Source: Pseudomonadaceae bacterium (GTDB taxonomy: Bacteria > Pseudomonadota > Gammaproteobacteria > Pseudomonadales > Azotimanducaceae). From it: DNA of 64,000 nucleotides. The DNA lies in NCBI GenBank assembly GCA_024743175.1, contig JANSXA010000012.1, positions 1 through 64,000 on the forward strand, given 5' to 3'. Made by a program: the position numbers and the translations under genes. Under the pieces are notes generated by a model. It searched no databases, was not told the origin of the DNA, and saw only the letters and a program-made list of their open reading frames with translations. Each line of letters begins with the position of its first letter. The first letter of the stretch is position 1. This document shows positions 26,017 to 40,100 of the stretch, one piece after another.

Positions 26017-29000
26017 GCGGGCTTGTCGGGGTTCCTGCGGCCGTCCGCAGAAAAATCTGAAGCGCGGAACCGGACCTCGTTGCTGGCCAGCGCTTCGGCA
26101 GATTCAAGCACTTCGGCCAGCGCCACTTCAAAACTCTGCGCCAATCCCAGCAGATTTTTTGTTTCGCCGTTAACCAGCGCAAGTTCCAGTGTTTTGGCAG
26201 CGTCCTTCAAGCGGGTAGCCCCGAAGCTGCCGGCAACGCCGTGTAAATTGTGCGCCAGGCGTTCAGCGTCCTCGTAATCTTTGCTGTTTATATGTTCACG
26301 TATCTTCGGCCCTGCGTCGCCATAGTAACGGCCGAAATCTCCCATCAGTTTTGTCATCAGGCGAACGTTGCCGTTGTGGTTTTTGATGGCCTCACCAAGA
26401 TCGATGCCGGCCACGCGGTGTAAATCAAAAGGTAAATCGTCGCGCTCGGTATCCGCAGCGGTGTCTGTCGGTGTAGCGCCTGTTTCCTCAGCTGTCATCG
26501 CGACCTGATCTAATGCAGCCTGATCGGACAGCGCCTGGTCTGTTGCCCTGCGTCGCAGTTGTTGTTCAGACTCCGGTAACACTTCTTCTAACGCACTCAG
26601 CAGGCGCTCGAAATCTATGGGTTTAGTGATGTAGCTGTTGCAACCCGCTTCCAGGGCTGCGTTTTTTCGTTCACTCAGAGCATCCGCTGATACCGCGATA
26701 ATTGGTAAGGTCAGACCCTGAGACCTGATTGTCGCGGTGGCTTCGAGCCCGTCGATCTGGGGCATATGAATGTCCATCAGAATAGCGTCATAGTCGCCTT
26801 CAACAGCTGCACTGATGGCTTCGCGTCCGGTTTCTGCAATGTCGACCCTGGCGCCTGACCGTTGCAGGAATTCCAGAGCTAACTGCTGATTGATGGGGTT
26901 ATCTTCAGCAACTAGAATGCTGCGGTTGTTGAGGACTGCCGAAGCACTGGCTTTACGTTTTGTGGTAACGCCTGGATCGAGTTCTTCATCTGCAGGGTGA
27001 CGGGTCAGCATGGTGAATGAAAACAGACTGCCTTCGCCAGGTGTTGAGGTGACCGTGATTTCGCCGCCCATGACCTCCACCAGGCGCCGACAGATTGTGA
27101 GTCCAAGGCCTGTACCGCCATAGCGACGTGTCGTAGACGACTCAGCCTGCTCGAATGAGCCGAACAGACGACCGATCTGTTCAGGCTCGATACCAATGCC
27201 GGTATCTGCAACAGTGAACAGCAGCATAAGGTTCTCGTTGACCCCTTCAACGACTTCAGAAGTTATCTCGATGCCGCCTGTCTGGGTAAACTTGACTGCA
27301 TTACCAATCAGGTTTACGAATACCTGTTGCAGCCGCATGGAATCACCCACCACGTGCCCGTGCGCAGGAAAGTCCGGGTGCTGTGGAGTGTCGTCTTTCA
27401 CTGTTAAGGTTAAACCTTTGCGCCTGACCTCCGTGCGGAAAAGGCGCTCTACTTCATTGAGTGTTTCAGCGAGTCGGAATGGGCGCTCTTCCAGGGTCAG
27501 CTTGCCTGCCTCGATTTTTGAAAAGTCCAGAACATCGCTGACCAGGGAAAGCAGGTTTTCTCCGGCATTACGGATACTGGTCAGATATTCGTGCTGCTTG
27601 CGGTCGAGCTGCGTGTCCAGAGTCAGTTTGGAGAAACCGACAATAGCGTTCATCGGTGTGCGGATCTCGTGGCTCATGTTGGCGAGGAACTCGCTTTTTG
27701 CAAGCGTAGCCGCTTCGGCGATCTGCCTTTGCTTGTCAGCCTGTTCGCGCTCAATGCGTTCGGAAATATCAAACAGCGAGCCATCGATGAAATTGCCGCT
27801 GTCGACATCCTGATTGATTCGAGCAGTCAGTGCCATCCAGAAAACTTTGCCGGTACGCGTCATGCCCTGAGCTTCAAAGTTTTTAACCTGCGTGTTTTCC
27901 TCAAGCTCGGAGAGAAACAGTTGTGCCTGCTCTTTTTTCAGGAACACCCGATCGATCAGGTCTTTGTACTCGACCAGCAGATCTGCGGTGCTGTCAAACG
28001 CCAGAATTTTTGCCAGGGTCGGATTTGCGCTGAGTAACTGTCCTTCAGCACTGATTCGGAACAGGCCTTCTATCGCGCTGTCGTAGAGTGTGCGGTACTC
28101 GTCCCGGGCGCTTTGTAAGTCTGCGTAGAGACGTGCATTTTCAATACTGATGGCTGCCTGGGAAGCCAGCAGCGACAGTACCTCAACGCGTTGGGCGGTA
28201 AACACACCAGTCAACCATCTGTGTTCCACATACAGCACACCGGTGACTTCACTGCGATGAATAATAGGCAGGCAGAGCACTGACAACGGCTGCATCCGCT
28301 TTATGTAGCTGTCCTGGGTGAATACGTCTTCAGCCGTAGCATCAGCCAGTACAAGAGATTTGTTAGTACGGGTAACAAACTGGACAATCGAAACAGGTAC
28401 GTCCTGGCTGAGTTCGAGGGGTTCCGCCGGGCTGATTCGGCGCGTAGCGCCACCATCTACTCCGGCTATGGCTTCGACGTGCAAACGTCCTTCGGAACGC
28501 AACAGCATGCAGGCTTTCTGGGCTCCGGCGTGTTCCAATGCCAGCCGCAACAGCTTGGTTAAAACCCGGTCCAGGACAATTTCGCCTGAGATGGTCTGGG
28601 CGGCACGCAGAACCGTCGACGTATCCAGAATTCGGTCGCTGAATTCCGCGCTTTCAATACTGTTCTGGTGGGTCTGGAAATCACGCAGGGTCAGATCAGC
28701 AAGGTCAGTCACAGGCAGTTGACTGGCACCCTGCACGCCCAGCATGTCTTTATCGTTGAGCCCAGGCAGGTCTCGCTCCAACTGGTTTGCTTTTGCGACC
28801 GCACCCCAGCGCAGATAAGCTTCGTAAGCGTTGCGCGCAAACAACTTGGTAAAGTCTGCGCGCCCTTGAGTTTCGCATGCCCGTGCAGCCAGTTCGTAGG
28901 CGAGGGCTTCATCGTTGGCGTAGCCCAGGCGTCTTGCAGTCTCGGCAGCGCGCTCCCAACGTTCGAGTGCGAGACTCATCTGCCCCTGTATCCGGGCAAG

Positions 29001-32000
29001 TTCAGCCTCAAGGATCATCACCTTGGCTTCAGCAAAAGTAGCGCCGTGTTTGGCTGCATGGCGGAGCGACTTTAGCGCCTTGTGTAATGTATCCCGACGC
29101 TCGGGCTGGTTCCGTACAGCGACCAGACCGCAGCACAGCGCGTACAGCGTATGCAACGGTGATGTGCGCAGAATATCGCTGTGTTGCTCAGCCAGTTCGA
29201 GCACATTCTGTGCGCCTCGAAAGTCGTTAAACAGAACGGCGTAGTAGAGTCTTAAAGTATATACGCAGGCCTGGGCGAGTCGATCCTCGCCGTTGGTAAT
29301 CTGCTGAGCCGGGCTACGAATCTGAGTCTCATCCAAGGGTTGAGCCAGCAGGCTGGCAACAATCTGCAGGACAAAATACTGGATATTCACCCCGGTGATG
29401 TGCCCCTGGGGATTGACGTGATTTATCTGGTCGTTGATGGCCCGTTTCAGAGAACTCAGCTCCAGCCCGCGCAGAAAACCGTTGGTGGCATAAAAAGCAC
29501 CTGCACTGGCAGCAAATTCGTAGTCCTGCAATGCCATACAGCGTGTTGAGGCATCAACGAGGCCGCGCACGGTTTGATCGAAGCTGCCAAACCACGGATC
29601 AACCAGTCCGCTTAAAGTAATCAAAGCTCGAACCGAAAAAGCCTCGTGCGGAAATTGCTCAGCGATAAACCGGGATTGTTTAGCCAGCAGCAGGGCCTGC
29701 TGTTTTGAATCGTTGGCATGCGCATCAGCTGCGGCAATCGCAAAAGCGAAAGCGACTTCACCGCAATAACCTTTTTCCCTGGCTGCATTTGCGATTGCCA
29801 GGGCATGTGTCGGTTGCGCAGCAACACCCAGGTGGAATTGAGCATGAGCCAGATATCCCGCCAGACGTGCGACCTGCTTGAACTGTGGATCTTTAACGGG
29901 AGGTAGCGGTGCTGCGAGCGGGCGTCCTTTGCTGGAAAGATAGTGACCCATGCCGATCTTTTCGGCAGTGCGTAGTAGTTGCCTGCTTAGTTGATTTGAC
30001 CAGCTGGACCAGCCACGAGTTGTACCCGGCAGGTTCAGGTTAAGCGCATCCAGACCCTCATGAGTGAGTGTAACCACCTCTTCGAGTCGATTTTGTACCA
30101 TGGCTGCGCGGATCTGAGTCTCGCGTAAAGCATGACTGGTTGCCTTGGTCTGTACGCGCTCCAGCTGTTCGAAATCACCACACAGAAAAGCAGCTTTTGC
30201 GGCGCTTTCAGCGAGTTCATCATACAAACTGTCTTGTGTGCCGCGCTGTTTCAGTGCCAGACCACTGCGCGCATATTTAAACGCCAGGCGAAAATTGCCC
30301 TCGTTCAGGGAGTGCTGTGCGGCCAGCAAGTTCTGATGGGCACATTGCTGACGAATATCATCCGGGGTGTCAACCGGGTTGGTTGCAGCGTTCAGGTGAT
30401 CGGCAATATCCAGCGTCAGATTGCCTTCGCCACGCGCACTGAGGCGTTCATTGTTCTGTTTCAGCGCGGCAGCAATGGCGAAATGAAAATTCTGCTTTAG
30501 ATCCGCAGGCGTGCGCTCATAGGCCAGATTACGAATGCGCGGATGCGAAAACTGATAGTGGCGCTCGCCGCTCATACCGACAATACCCAGACTGATTGCA
30601 GCGCGCAGATGTTTGGCAATGGCACTCAGGTTGTCATCAAGCACATGCGCTAGCAGTTTCAGATCGAAGGTTTCCCCGATACAGGCGCCGGTGCAAACAG
30701 ATGCCCGCGACTCCGGGGGCAGCTGGTCCAGAAGCGCACTGATCCGTTCATTGGAATTGCTGTTGAAAAAGTAGCGCCGCACGGCGTCAATGTCCCAGAT
30801 CCACTGACCCTCGCGCCGATCATATGAGATGTGTTCCTGCTGATGCAGCTCTGAGATCAGATCGTGAACAAATGCGGGTACGCCATCTGTTTTGTTATGA
30901 ACCTCTGCCGCCAGTTCCCGCACTCTAGCTTCACTGTGCGATAACATGTCGGACAACATGTCACGAATATCTGCGCGGTCCAGGAGATGCAGCGGTAACG
31001 CTGTTGTTTTTGTAGCTATTCGAGCATCCTGGAAGAGCGTCTCGTTGACGCTTTCCCAACCAAAAATAATCAGAATATTGCGATGTAAGAGACTTTCTTC
31101 AATGACCGCAGTTATACATTCAGGCGGCAGGGTGTGAGCGTTTGTTAAGCTCAACACCAGGGTCATTGGTTTGATCGCCGCCAGTATTTCGCTGATACCT
31201 TTGCTGGGTAGCCCTGGTTTATCGTGGTTTACCTGCACAATACTCGCCAGCTCTGGTAAGTCTTCGATCAACACTGACAGGTCCGCAGACGGCCTGCGTG
31301 CGAGACGTTTCAATATTGCTTCACTGGCGTGCTCGGGCATACTCAGTAACTGCCGCAGGATAGGCCGGATCAGTGCAAGCCACAGAGTGTCTGTGTCCTG
31401 TACCTCGATACTGCTGCCGTTCACATTTGCAGTCAGAGCATTCAGGTGGGCTGCCTGTTGCAGCGCTGAATCGGTAAGGGCGGATTTGCCCATGCCAGGA
31501 CCACCGCTGATACAGGCAAAAAGTATCTCACCTTGTTTTGCGCGCTCCAGAAGATCTGTCAGTTTTTCCTGGCTGCCTTTGCGGCCGTAGAGTTTTTTTG
31601 GTTTTGAGAGTCTTTCTTTGCTGTCAGTACGACCCAGGCGGAAGGGTACAACGTTTGACATCTGCGCGGCCTTGGCAAGATCGTCGAAGACGCTCTGTGC
31701 ACTCTGATAACGGCTCTCCGGTTGTTTTGCCAGAAGTTTGGCAATGATGTCAGCCAGCCAGGTTGGTAAAGTACTGATAACTTCAGTGATGCGTTGGGGT
31801 GTGCTGGCAATATGAGCGTGTATCAGTTCAAGCGGGTCGGTCAGTACAAATGGCGGTTGATTGGAAAACAGTTCGTAATAGGTACAGCCCAGAGAATACA
31901 GATCGGTTCGATAGTCGACCACGCGATTCACTCGGCCGGTCTGTTCGGGTGAAATATAGGGTAGAGTTCCGGTCAGCGAACCCGGTTGCAGCATGGTTGG

Positions 32001-32459
32001 CTGTGCATGAGTAGCCAGAGTTGCCAGGCCGAAGTCGATGATTTTTATCTGCAGTTCTCTGTCTTCGTCAGCACTGGAGAACACGATAAAGTTTGCAGGA
32101 TTCAGATCGCGATGGATGACCCCTTCATCGTGGATGGACTGCAGAGCCAGCGCCATGGACTGGGCAAGACTGAGCTGTTGTTCAAAAGAAACGTCGTTCC
32201 TGCTGAGATAATCGCGTAACGACAACGCCTCATCATCTTCAAAATACAGGGTGTGGTTCTGATCGTCATAGCCCAGAGCCTGGCAGATGTACGGGCTCGT
32301 CAGGGACTGGTTGATATCGAATTCGCGCTGGTAGCGCGCAATGGCTGAAGGCGACAGGCTGCCGGGTTTAAGCTGTTTGGCTACCGCAGGCTGTTCCTGC
32401 CAGGCGACACGGCTGACGAGCGTGCTGTTGCTTTCATAGATCGTGTGATCCGCCGACAT
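26013..32459 (-). CDS. Giant Ser/Thr kinase-ATPase-hybrid histidine kinase with receiver and HPt domains
   Basis: A 2148-residue cytoplasmic signalling protein. A Ser/Thr kinase domain (about 10-270; HRDLN 116-120, DFG 142-144) is followed by an AAA-type ATPase (GGPGMGKS 319-326), then about 700 residues of helical-repeat text. After it come GAF (about 1275-1450), PAS (about 1454-1566), HisKA with SHEIRTP (H1597), HATPase, a receiver domain (D1896 in LMDIHMPQ) and a C-terminal HPt domain (H2070 in AHNLHG). The trifunctional kinase/ATPase/sensor-kinase layout is a known large family; the added receiver and HPt make a full phosphorelay in one chain. The N-terminal kinase has a weak glycine loop but keeps a candidate Lys (K28), HRD and DFG. 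It is downstream of an OmpR-type regulator in the same orientation. Confidence 0.9.
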   Translation of the reverse strand: MSADHTIYESNSTLVSRVAWQEQPAVAKQLKPGSLSPSAIARYQREFDINQSLTSPYICQALGYDDQNHTLYFEDDEALSLRDYLSRNDVSFEQQLSLAQSMALALQSIHDEGVIHRDLNPANFIVFSSADEDRELQIKIIDFGLATLATHAQPTMLQPGSLTGTLPYISPEQTGRVNRVVDYRTDLYSLGCTYYELFSNQPPFVLTDPLELIHAHIASTPQRITEVISTLPTWLADIIAKLLAKQPESRYQSAQSVFDDLAKAAQMSNVVPFRLGRTDSKERLSKPKKLYGRKGSQEKLTDLLERAKQGEILFACISGGPGMGKSALTDSALQQAAHLNALTANVNGSSIEVQDTDTLWLALIRPILRQLLSMPEHASEAILKRLARRPSADLSVLIEDLPELASIVQVNHDKPGLPSKGISEILAAIKPMTLVLSLTNAHTLPPECITAVIEESLLHRNILIIFGWESVNETLFQDARIATKTTALPLHLLDRADIRDMLSDMLSHSEARVRELAAEVHNKTDGVPAFVHDLISELHQQEHISYDRREGQWIWDIDAVRRYFFNSNSNERISALLDQLPPESRASVCTGACIGETFDLKLLAHVLDDNLSAIAKHLRAAISLGIVGMSGERHYQFSHPRIRNLAYERTPADLKQNFHFAIAAALKQNNERLSARGEGNLTLDIADHLNAATNPVDTPDDIRQQCAHQNLLAAQHSLNEGNFRLAFKYARSGLALKQRGTQDSLYDELAESAAKAAFLCGDFEQLERVQTKATSHALRETQIRAAMVQNRLEEVVTLTHEGLDALNLNLPGTTRGWSSWSNQLSRQLLRTAEKIGMGHYLSSKGRPLAAPLPPVKDPQFKQVARLAGYLAHAQFHLGVAAQPTHALAIANAAREKGYCGEVAFAFAIAAADAHANDSKQQALLLAKQSRFIAEQFPHEAFSVRALITLSGLVDPWFGSFDQTVRGLVDASTRCMALQDYEFAASAGAFYATNGFLRGLELSSLKRAINDQINHVNPQGHITGVNIQYFVLQIVASLLAQPLDETQIRSPAQQITNGEDRLAQACVYTLRLYYAVLFNDFRGAQNVLELAEQHSDILRTSPLHTLYALCCGLVAVRNQPERRDTLHKALKSLRHAAKHGATFAEAKVMILEAELARIQGQMSLALERWERAAETARRLGYANDEALAYELAARACETQGRADFTKLFARNAYEAYLRWGAVAKANQLERDLPGLNDKDMLGVQGASQLPVTDLADLTLRDFQTHQNSIESAEFSDRILDTSTVLRAAQTISGEIVLDRVLTKLLRLALEHAGAQKACMLLRSEGRLHVEAIAGVDGGATRRISPAEPLELSQDVPVSIVQFVTRTNKSLVLADATAEDVFTQDSYIKRMQPLSVLCLPIIHRSEVTGVLYVEHRWLTGVFTAQRVEVLSLLASQAAISIENARLYADLQSARDEYRTLYDSAIEGLFRISAEGQLLSANPTLAKILAFDSTADLLVEYKDLIDRVFLKKEQAQLFLSELEENTQVKNFEAQGMTRTGKVFWMALTARINQDVDSGNFIDGSLFDISERIEREQADKQRQIAEAATLAKSEFLANMSHEIRTPMNAIVGFSKLTLDTQLDRKQHEYLTSIRNAGENLLSLVSDVLDFSKIEAGKLTLEERPFRLAETLNEVERLFRTEVRRKGLTLTVKDDTPQHPDFPAHGHVVGDSMRLQQVFVNLIGNAVKFTQTGGIEITSEVVEGVNENLMLLFTVADTGIGIEPEQIGRLFGSFEQAESSTTRRYGGTGLGLTICRRLVEVMGGEITVTSTPGEGSLFSFTMLTRHPADEELDPGVTTKRKASASAVLNNRSILVAEDNPINQQLALEFLQRSGARVDIAETGREAISAAVEGDYDAILMDIHMPQIDGLEATATIRSQGLTLPIIAVSADALSERKNAALEAGCNSYITKPIDFERLLSALEEVLPESEQQLRRRATDQALSDQAALDQVAMTAEETGATPTDTAADTERDDLPFDLHRVAGIDLGEAIKNHNGNVRLMTKLMGDFGRYYGDAGPKIREHINSKDYEDAERLAHNLHGVAGSFGATRLKDAAKTLELALVNGETKNLLGLAQSFEVALAEVLESAEALASNEVRFRASDFSADGRRNPDKPA

Positions 32460-32520
32460 ATCTTTATCACACCTGTTAACGTGACAGCCCCTTCAGGCCC
32501 TCATTCTGATCTGGTATCTG

Positions 32521-33228
32521 TTATACCACCTCAGGCGTAAACAAATAGCCGGTGCCGTGGATAGTGGCAATGATCTTGGCGTTCGCAGCACGCTCACCCA
32601 GCTTCTTACGCAGTTGACCGACCAGCACATCGATGTATCGGTCGTCTGGGAACCATTCGCGGTTGCGTATGCGATTCATGAGCTGGTCACGATTCATAAC
32701 CTCACCGGCCTGTTCCATGAATGCGAGCAGCAGTTGATATTCACCGGCGGACAGTTGAATAGGCTGGCCTTCCGGAGTAGTCAGCTCGCGTTTATTCAGA
32801 TCCAGGCTCCAACCATCAAATGTACGCATATGGTTGCGCTTGCGCTGTTTCTGCTGGATCTGTACGCGACGGATCAGATTCCGAGCCCGCGACAGCAGTT
32901 CGCGTGGGTCGAAGGGCTTTGTGACGTAATCATCTGCGCCACTTTCAAGGCCGAGGATGCGATCAATCTGTTCCTGCTTGCTGGTGACCAGGATAATGCC
33001 AATGTCTGAATGTGCACGTATCTCGCGCGTCAGCGTAAGTCCATCTTTACCCGGAAGTTTGATGTCCAGCAATACAAGGATCACGTCGGTGTCTTCGACA
33101 ATTTTCTGTACTTCATCACCTGAGCCTGTGGATGACACGCGGAAGCCTTCATCTTCGAAGTAAGCAACCAGTTGCTCGCGGGTGATAGGTTCGTCTTCGA
33201 CGATCAGAATGTGGTCAGGTTCGCTCAT
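32521..33228 (-). CDS. OmpR/PhoB-type response regulator
   Basis: A 235-residue response regulator: receiver domain (about 1-120) with the acidic pocket VEDEP, the phospho-acceptor D55 in LLDIKLPG, and the later KPFDP, then a winged-helix DNA-binding domain (about 130-235; LNKRELTTPEG, LSAGEYQLL, SVIW-free but typical DRYIDVLVGQLRKKLG). The gene lies 61 bases upstream of the giant hybrid kinase on the same strand and is the obvious output partner for its HPt domain, though this pairing is inferred from position. The target genes are not visible. Confidence 0.92.
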   Translation of the reverse strand: MSEPDHILIVEDEPITREQLVAYFEDEGFRVSSTGSGDEVQKIVEDTDVILVLLDIKLPGKDGLTLTREIRAHSDIGIILVTSKQEQIDRILGLESGADDYVTKPFDPRELLSRARNLIRRVQIQQKQRKRNHMRTFDGWSLDLNKRELTTPEGQPIQLSAGEYQLLLAFMEQAGEVMNRDQLMNRIRNREWFPDDRYIDVLVGQLRKKLGERAANAKIIATIHGTGYLFTPEVV

Positions 33229-33394
33229 AGTTCCCAGTCCTATTGGAACGTTTTTGTTCAGTCTTGTAAGCTGCCAAGTAACGCATTATGACACGCAAAA
33301 CTCAAGTTGAAGCGCGGATTTGTGGTCAAGGATGCGGACCTGTTCACAACCACCCCGACTCGATTGGTCTGTTGCTCACCGAGGCCCCGCTCAC

Positions 33395-33607
33395 ATGATT
33401 GTTATCCCTGCACAAAGTCTTTCCGCTGTGGCGCTTGAAGGCATCATCGATGCATACATTCTGCGTGAAGGTACTGATTATGGCGCCGTGGAATATTCGC
33501 TGGAGCAGAAGCGCAACAGCGTGCGCAAGCAACTTGCCAGTGGCGAGGCGCAAATCTGTTTTTATCCGGAAAACGAACATATCGACATTCAGCGGGTTGA
33601 CCGCTGA
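33395..33607 (+). CDS. UPF0270 / YheU family small protein
   Basis: A 70-residue protein starting MIVIPAQSLS, with ALEGIIDAYILREGTDYGAV and a central SLEQKRNSVRKQLASGEA helix that match the YheU/UPF0270 family. The length is normal for the family. I take the ATG at 33395 because it gives the conserved N-terminus; upstream in-frame codons are not conserved-looking. The function of the family is unknown to me. It is divergent from the response regulator gene. Confidence 0.88.
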   Translation: MIVIPAQSLSAVALEGIIDAYILREGTDYGAVEYSLEQKRNSVRKQLASGEAQICFYPENEHIDIQRVDR

Positions 33608-33996
33608 GCGCATGACATCTTTCCACTGAGGGTGTGCACCGCAGATCTCTGACGTAAAGACAGGGCTCTGATGTCAACGCTCTGATTTTGATTCGCTGCC
33701 TTGGGCAGGACGACTCCAGATGCCGGGAAATTGACGGTTTCCCCGCGATATCTTTGCAAAAACCCGCTTTCCCCACCGATCTACAGCACATTTGTGAACC
33801 CTGTATCGGTTTTCCCTGCCCAGCCTAGATCAAATAGCCCCGCTGCCTTGATATTGCCGTCAAACGCGTCAGCGCAGCCAACAATTTGACGTTTATGACC
33901 CAGTTAACGGATCGCTGGGTTTACAGCGGTAAGTATCTGATTTGCCGAAGGACAGGGTGGAAAGGGCCAGTGATTGCCAGGACACAATTCAATTTT
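33608..33996 (+). promoter_or_regulatory. Leader/promoter region of the DUF11 operon, with repeated pyrimidine motif
   Basis: About 390 bases without a supported gene. A perfect GGGAAA/TTTCCC inverted repeat lies at 33725-33730 and 33738-33743. Three copies of a G(G/C)TTT(T)CCC motif occur at 33736-33744, 33766-33774 and 33808-33816, spaced about 30 and 42 bases, roughly three and four helical turns. No convincing -35/-10 pair was found. It must hold the promoter of the surface-protein operon unless transcription reads through from the YheU-like gene. Confidence 0.4.
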
Positions 33997-35046
33997 ATGC
34001 GCCAGCAGATTGGCATTTTCATGTTGGCTTGTGGCGGTTTGTTTGGCGCCAGCAGCAGTCATGCGATCGGCACCGATGCCGGTGTCAATATTTCTAACAC
34101 CGCAACCGCAACGTTTTCTGTCAACGGTGCAACTCAGACTCCGGTTAACAGCAACACGGTGCAGACCATTGTGGATGAACTGCTCGACGTGGTTGTTGTA
34201 GACGCCAACAGTGGACCAGTTGCGGTGGGCGCAGGCGCCACGGGTGCAATCCTGCAGTTTACGGTTACCAACAACGGTAATGGCAACGAGGTTTACCGGA
34301 TTATTGCCGAAGACGATGTTAACGAAGGGGGGTTCGATCCACTTCTCAATCAACTGTATATCGAAAGCAATGGCCTACCCGGGTTACAGATCGGTGGAGA
34401 TACACCCTATGTACCAGGAAGCGGTGATCCGTTACTCGCCGAAGACAGCATCCTGACCGTATATGTGCAGTCTGATCTGCCCCCGGGTCTGGTGCAGGGC
34501 GACAACGGCGACATTCAGATCAGAGCCATTGCGCAAACGATACTCGATGCAACCGGCGGTTTAGACAACCCGGATGATCCGCTCTGGCCCGTTCCCGGTA
34601 CCAGTTACGCAACCCTTGGCGACGGTGGTGGTACCGCAGTAGTCGGCACCTCAGCAGACATCAATGCGCTGCTGCTGCGGACACAAGGTCGTTATCAGGT
34701 CAGTGAGGCGGTGCTCTCCATCGATAAAACCGCCGTCAGCATTGTCGATCCGTTTGGCGGCAACACGATCGTGCCGGGTTCAGTAATCACTTATGAATTA
34801 GCGCTTCGGGTTGTCGGTAGTGGTGTCGCGCAATCCGTGCAGGTCAGCGATGTGTTGCCTGCGGAGCTTGCCTACCAGCCGGACACGCTGATCGTCGCCG
34901 GTGTTGCGGAAGATGATGATTTTGCACCAGCGGGTGTTGACAACTCTGGCTTCGATGAAGCCAGCAACACGTTGCTGATTGAAACCGGTGATGTCGCTGG
35001 CGGTGCCGCCGACATCGTAATTAGTTTTGACGCTGCCATCCGTTAG
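33997..35046 (+). CDS. Exported DUF11-type surface protein, first gene of operon
   Basis: A 349-residue secreted protein with a signal peptide of about 23 residues ending SSSHA. The mature N-terminus (about 24-70) reads [20 protein letters not shown] and continues with [14 protein letters not shown]. This module recurs in the third and fourth genes. The middle is a beta-rich region with [12 protein letters not shown], typical of proteins carrying DUF11-like domains. A C-terminal DUF11-like domain (about 238-349) includes [20 protein letters not shown] and [16 protein letters not shown]. No barrel, lipobox or sortase signal is present. The start at 33997 is chosen for the signal peptide; in-frame codons back to 33886 would add about 37 non-signal residues. 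The exact role is unknown. Confidence 0.75.
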   Translation: MRQQIGIFMLACGGLFGASSSHAIGTDAGVNISNTATATFSVNGATQTPVNSNTVQTIVDELLDVVVVDANSGPVAVGAGATGAILQFTVTNNGNGNEVYRIIAEDDVNEGGFDPLLNQLYIESNGLPGLQIGGDTPYVPGSGDPLLAEDSILTVYVQSDLPPGLVQGDNGDIQIRAIAQTILDATGGLDNPDDPLWPVPGTSYATLGDGGGTAVVGTSADINALLLRTQGRYQVSEAVLSIDKTAVSIVDPFGGNTIVPGSVITYELALRVVGSGVAQSVQVSDVLPAELAYQPDTLIVAGVAEDDDFAPAGVDNSGFDEASNTLLIETGDVAGGAADIVISFDAAIR

Positions 35047-35069
35047 GCGGGCAGTACTCACTCACCCAC

Positions 35070-35653
<584 letters not shown>

Positions 35654-35673
35654 CCCTCTTTGCGATGTGTGTG

Positions 35674-37114
<1,441 letters not shown>

Positions 37115-37141
37115 TCAGGCGACGGTAACTCGACGCAAGTT

Positions 37142-40100
37142 ATGCCCAGGACGGCGCATATAAGCGAACCAGAAATGCAGGGTCGGTGGAAGCCGGCCCT
37201 GCTTTCTGCATTTGCGTGCCTGTTTTTTAGACGCCGCGCAGTGGCGTACTGGGCCATGCTGTTTTTCAGCATAACTTGTATTCCACTCTGGGCAATTCCG
37301 CCCGATACACCAGTCACCAATACGGCAACTGCCAGTTATCAGGTGGGTGGTGCAGATTACTCGGCAAGCGGCAGCGCTACGGTTCGCACCGACCCCGCTG
37401 CAGGCAATAGCCCGCCGTTTGCATTGTCTTTAGAGCCGGCCACCGTGCCGGAGAATTCGCCAGGTTCGGTCGTAGGTACCATCGTGATCACTGATCCGGA
37501 CCCGGATGACACGCACGTCGTTGTTGTCGACGACCCGAGATTCACGGTTGTTGGTAATACTCTGCAGCTTGCTGCTGATGTGGCACTGGATTTTGAAACC
37601 ACAGCTACAGTAACGGTTGAAGTTACCGTTACTGATCCGGAAGGCGCAAGTTATACACAGCAGCTTGAAGTTCTTGTGATAGATGTCAACGAGGCGCCGG
37701 AGTCGATCACTCTGTCATCCGATACCCTGGTCGCCGGGCAACCAGGTGCTCATGCTGGTGTCCTGCAGGTTGTGGATCCGGATGCTGACGACAGCCATAC
37801 GTTCTCAGTTGACGATAGCCGTTTTGAAGTGATTGATGGCACATTGAGGTTGCGCGACGATGTCAGTTTGCCGCTGGGAACGGTTGTTGAGGTTATGGTT
37901 ACCGCAACTGACAGTGGTGGCCTAGGTTACACTCAGACGTTTACCCTCACTGCAGCACCGCCGGGTGGCGGTGGCGGTCCAAACGCATCCATCACCGCTC
38001 TGCAGCTGGCGAACAGTGTTGATTTTGCGCAACTGCAGTCGATCAATCCAAGCAGCTGTGAGAGCGGCGGGGGTGTTGTGCCGTTACCTGCACCGACAAA
38101 CCTCACCGGTGATAGTTTACAGGTGCCTGGCAGTGGCGCATTTCTGCCAACCAATATCTTGAAATCTGGTGACGTGCTGTTTGTTCAGGTGGCAGATCCG
38201 CAAGCCAACGTGGACCCCCTGGTCGTTGATCAGGTGCTGGTACGAATGGTTACACCCGCCGCAGACGAAGAGCTTGTGACTATTTCTGAAACCAGTGCCG
38301 ACAGCGGTGTATTTATTGGTTACCTGCAATCCAGCCGATCCGTTGCACAACCTGGAAACTGTCTTTTAGAAGTGTTGTCCAGCACAACTATATCGTTGGC
38401 GTATACAGCTGATGATGTTGATCTGGCAACTTTTAATATTCTGGTAGATCCGTTCGGGCGCGTCTTTGACAGCGCCAGCGGCACGCTGATAAACGGTGCG
38501 AGCATCACACTTATTGATGCAGCCACCAATCAACCTGCACAGGTATTCGCGGATGACGGCGTGACAGATTTCCCATCGACACAAGTCAGTGGGGATCAAT
38601 TCTATGATAATGACCGAGGCGCCTATCGCTTCCCCTTTGTGCAACCTGGCGACTATCTGCTGCAGGTGCTGCCGCCGAACCGTTTTACTTTTCCCACAGA
38701 CGCTTCGGATGCACAGTTACAGGTTTTGTCGGGGGCACCTTACGCGTTGGGCCCCGGGTCGCGGGGGCAGGGTTTTGTCGTTCCTGTGGGTCCTGCGGTG
38801 CAGGTTGATATTCCCCTGGATCTGCAACCTGTTATACCGACTACCAGCAGTCTCTCCCTACTTGCCGGCCTCATCCCCAACGGTAACAGCTCCTCTGTGC
38901 AGGTTGCGCCAACAAGCTGCTTTGACGGTAGTTCCTTCAATGCTTTCGGTGATCCCGTCACGTTAGCGCAAGGCGCTTTAGCGGTACCTGCAAGTCTAAC
39001 TCTGACCCCGGTAGATCGACTTGCGCGCAACGACGTGTTGTTTATCTCATTGGCCGATCCGGATCAGGATCTGGATCCTTTTGCGCCGGACCTGATCACT
39101 GTTGAGGTGCAGGTTGCGCAGACGGCGGAACGGGAAACGCTGCAACTGGCTGAAACAAATGACTCCACCGGCGTGTTTGTCGGCTATCTGCAAACTGCTG
39201 GTACCGCAGCTGCACCTGAGAATTGTCAGCTCGAAGCATCGCCCGGTGCATCAATTCAGGTCAACTATACGGATATCACAGATAGCGCAGATACCGCGTC
39301 AGCCGAGATTGTTTATGACCCGGGTTTCAGCATGATTTCAAGCGCTTCAGGAGAGCTGGTATCTGGTGCAATTGTCACGCTGATTGATGCCAGCACTGGC
39401 CTTGTGGCAGACAATGCTGTCTTTGGCGCAGATGGTGTCAGCGCATTTCCGGCCACCATTGAAGTGGGTGGCGAAGCAATTGACGCCAGTGGCGGGCGCG
39501 TCGATTTTGCGCCAGGTACGTTTTATTTCCCGCTTATTCTCCCCGGGGAATACCGATTCGAAGTTGCCGCACCGGTTTCATATACGTTCCCGTCTACTGC
39601 CGATGATGCGTCGCTGAACCAGTTGCCAGGGGGACCGTTCAATCTGCTGCCGGGTTCACGCGGAGAAACATTCACAGTTGCGGCAGGAATTCCTGCTGGA
39701 TTTGATCTCCCGCTGGACCCGATATCAGCAGAAGTATTTGTTACCAAACAAGCCAGCAAACAGGCTGCAGCAGTGGGCGATTTTCTGCAGTATCAGATAC
39801 AGGTGGAAAATGCAGACGCCAGTGGAACGGTGTCTGACCTTGTGCTGTCGGACCAACTGCCGACCGGTTTTCGTTATGTTGCAGGATCACTGAAAGTGGC
39901 TGGCATGAGTGGTACTCAACCTGAACTATCCAGCGATGGCGAACAGTTTGATCTGTTGCTGGGGGAATTGTCTCCTGGCAGCAGTATCGCTTTAAGTTAT
40001 GTGGTTGAAATTACCGCTGGTGCCAAGCTGGGTCCCGCGCGGAACAGGGCAAGCGTCACAGGTACAGGTATCGGGCAGGCGAACGTAGCGTTTGCAGACG

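Noticed and set aside
33886-33996. Longer start for the first DUF11 gene at 33886 or 33895
   Set aside because: The extra 34-37 residues are not signal-peptide-like and would bury the clear signal peptide that starts at 33997.
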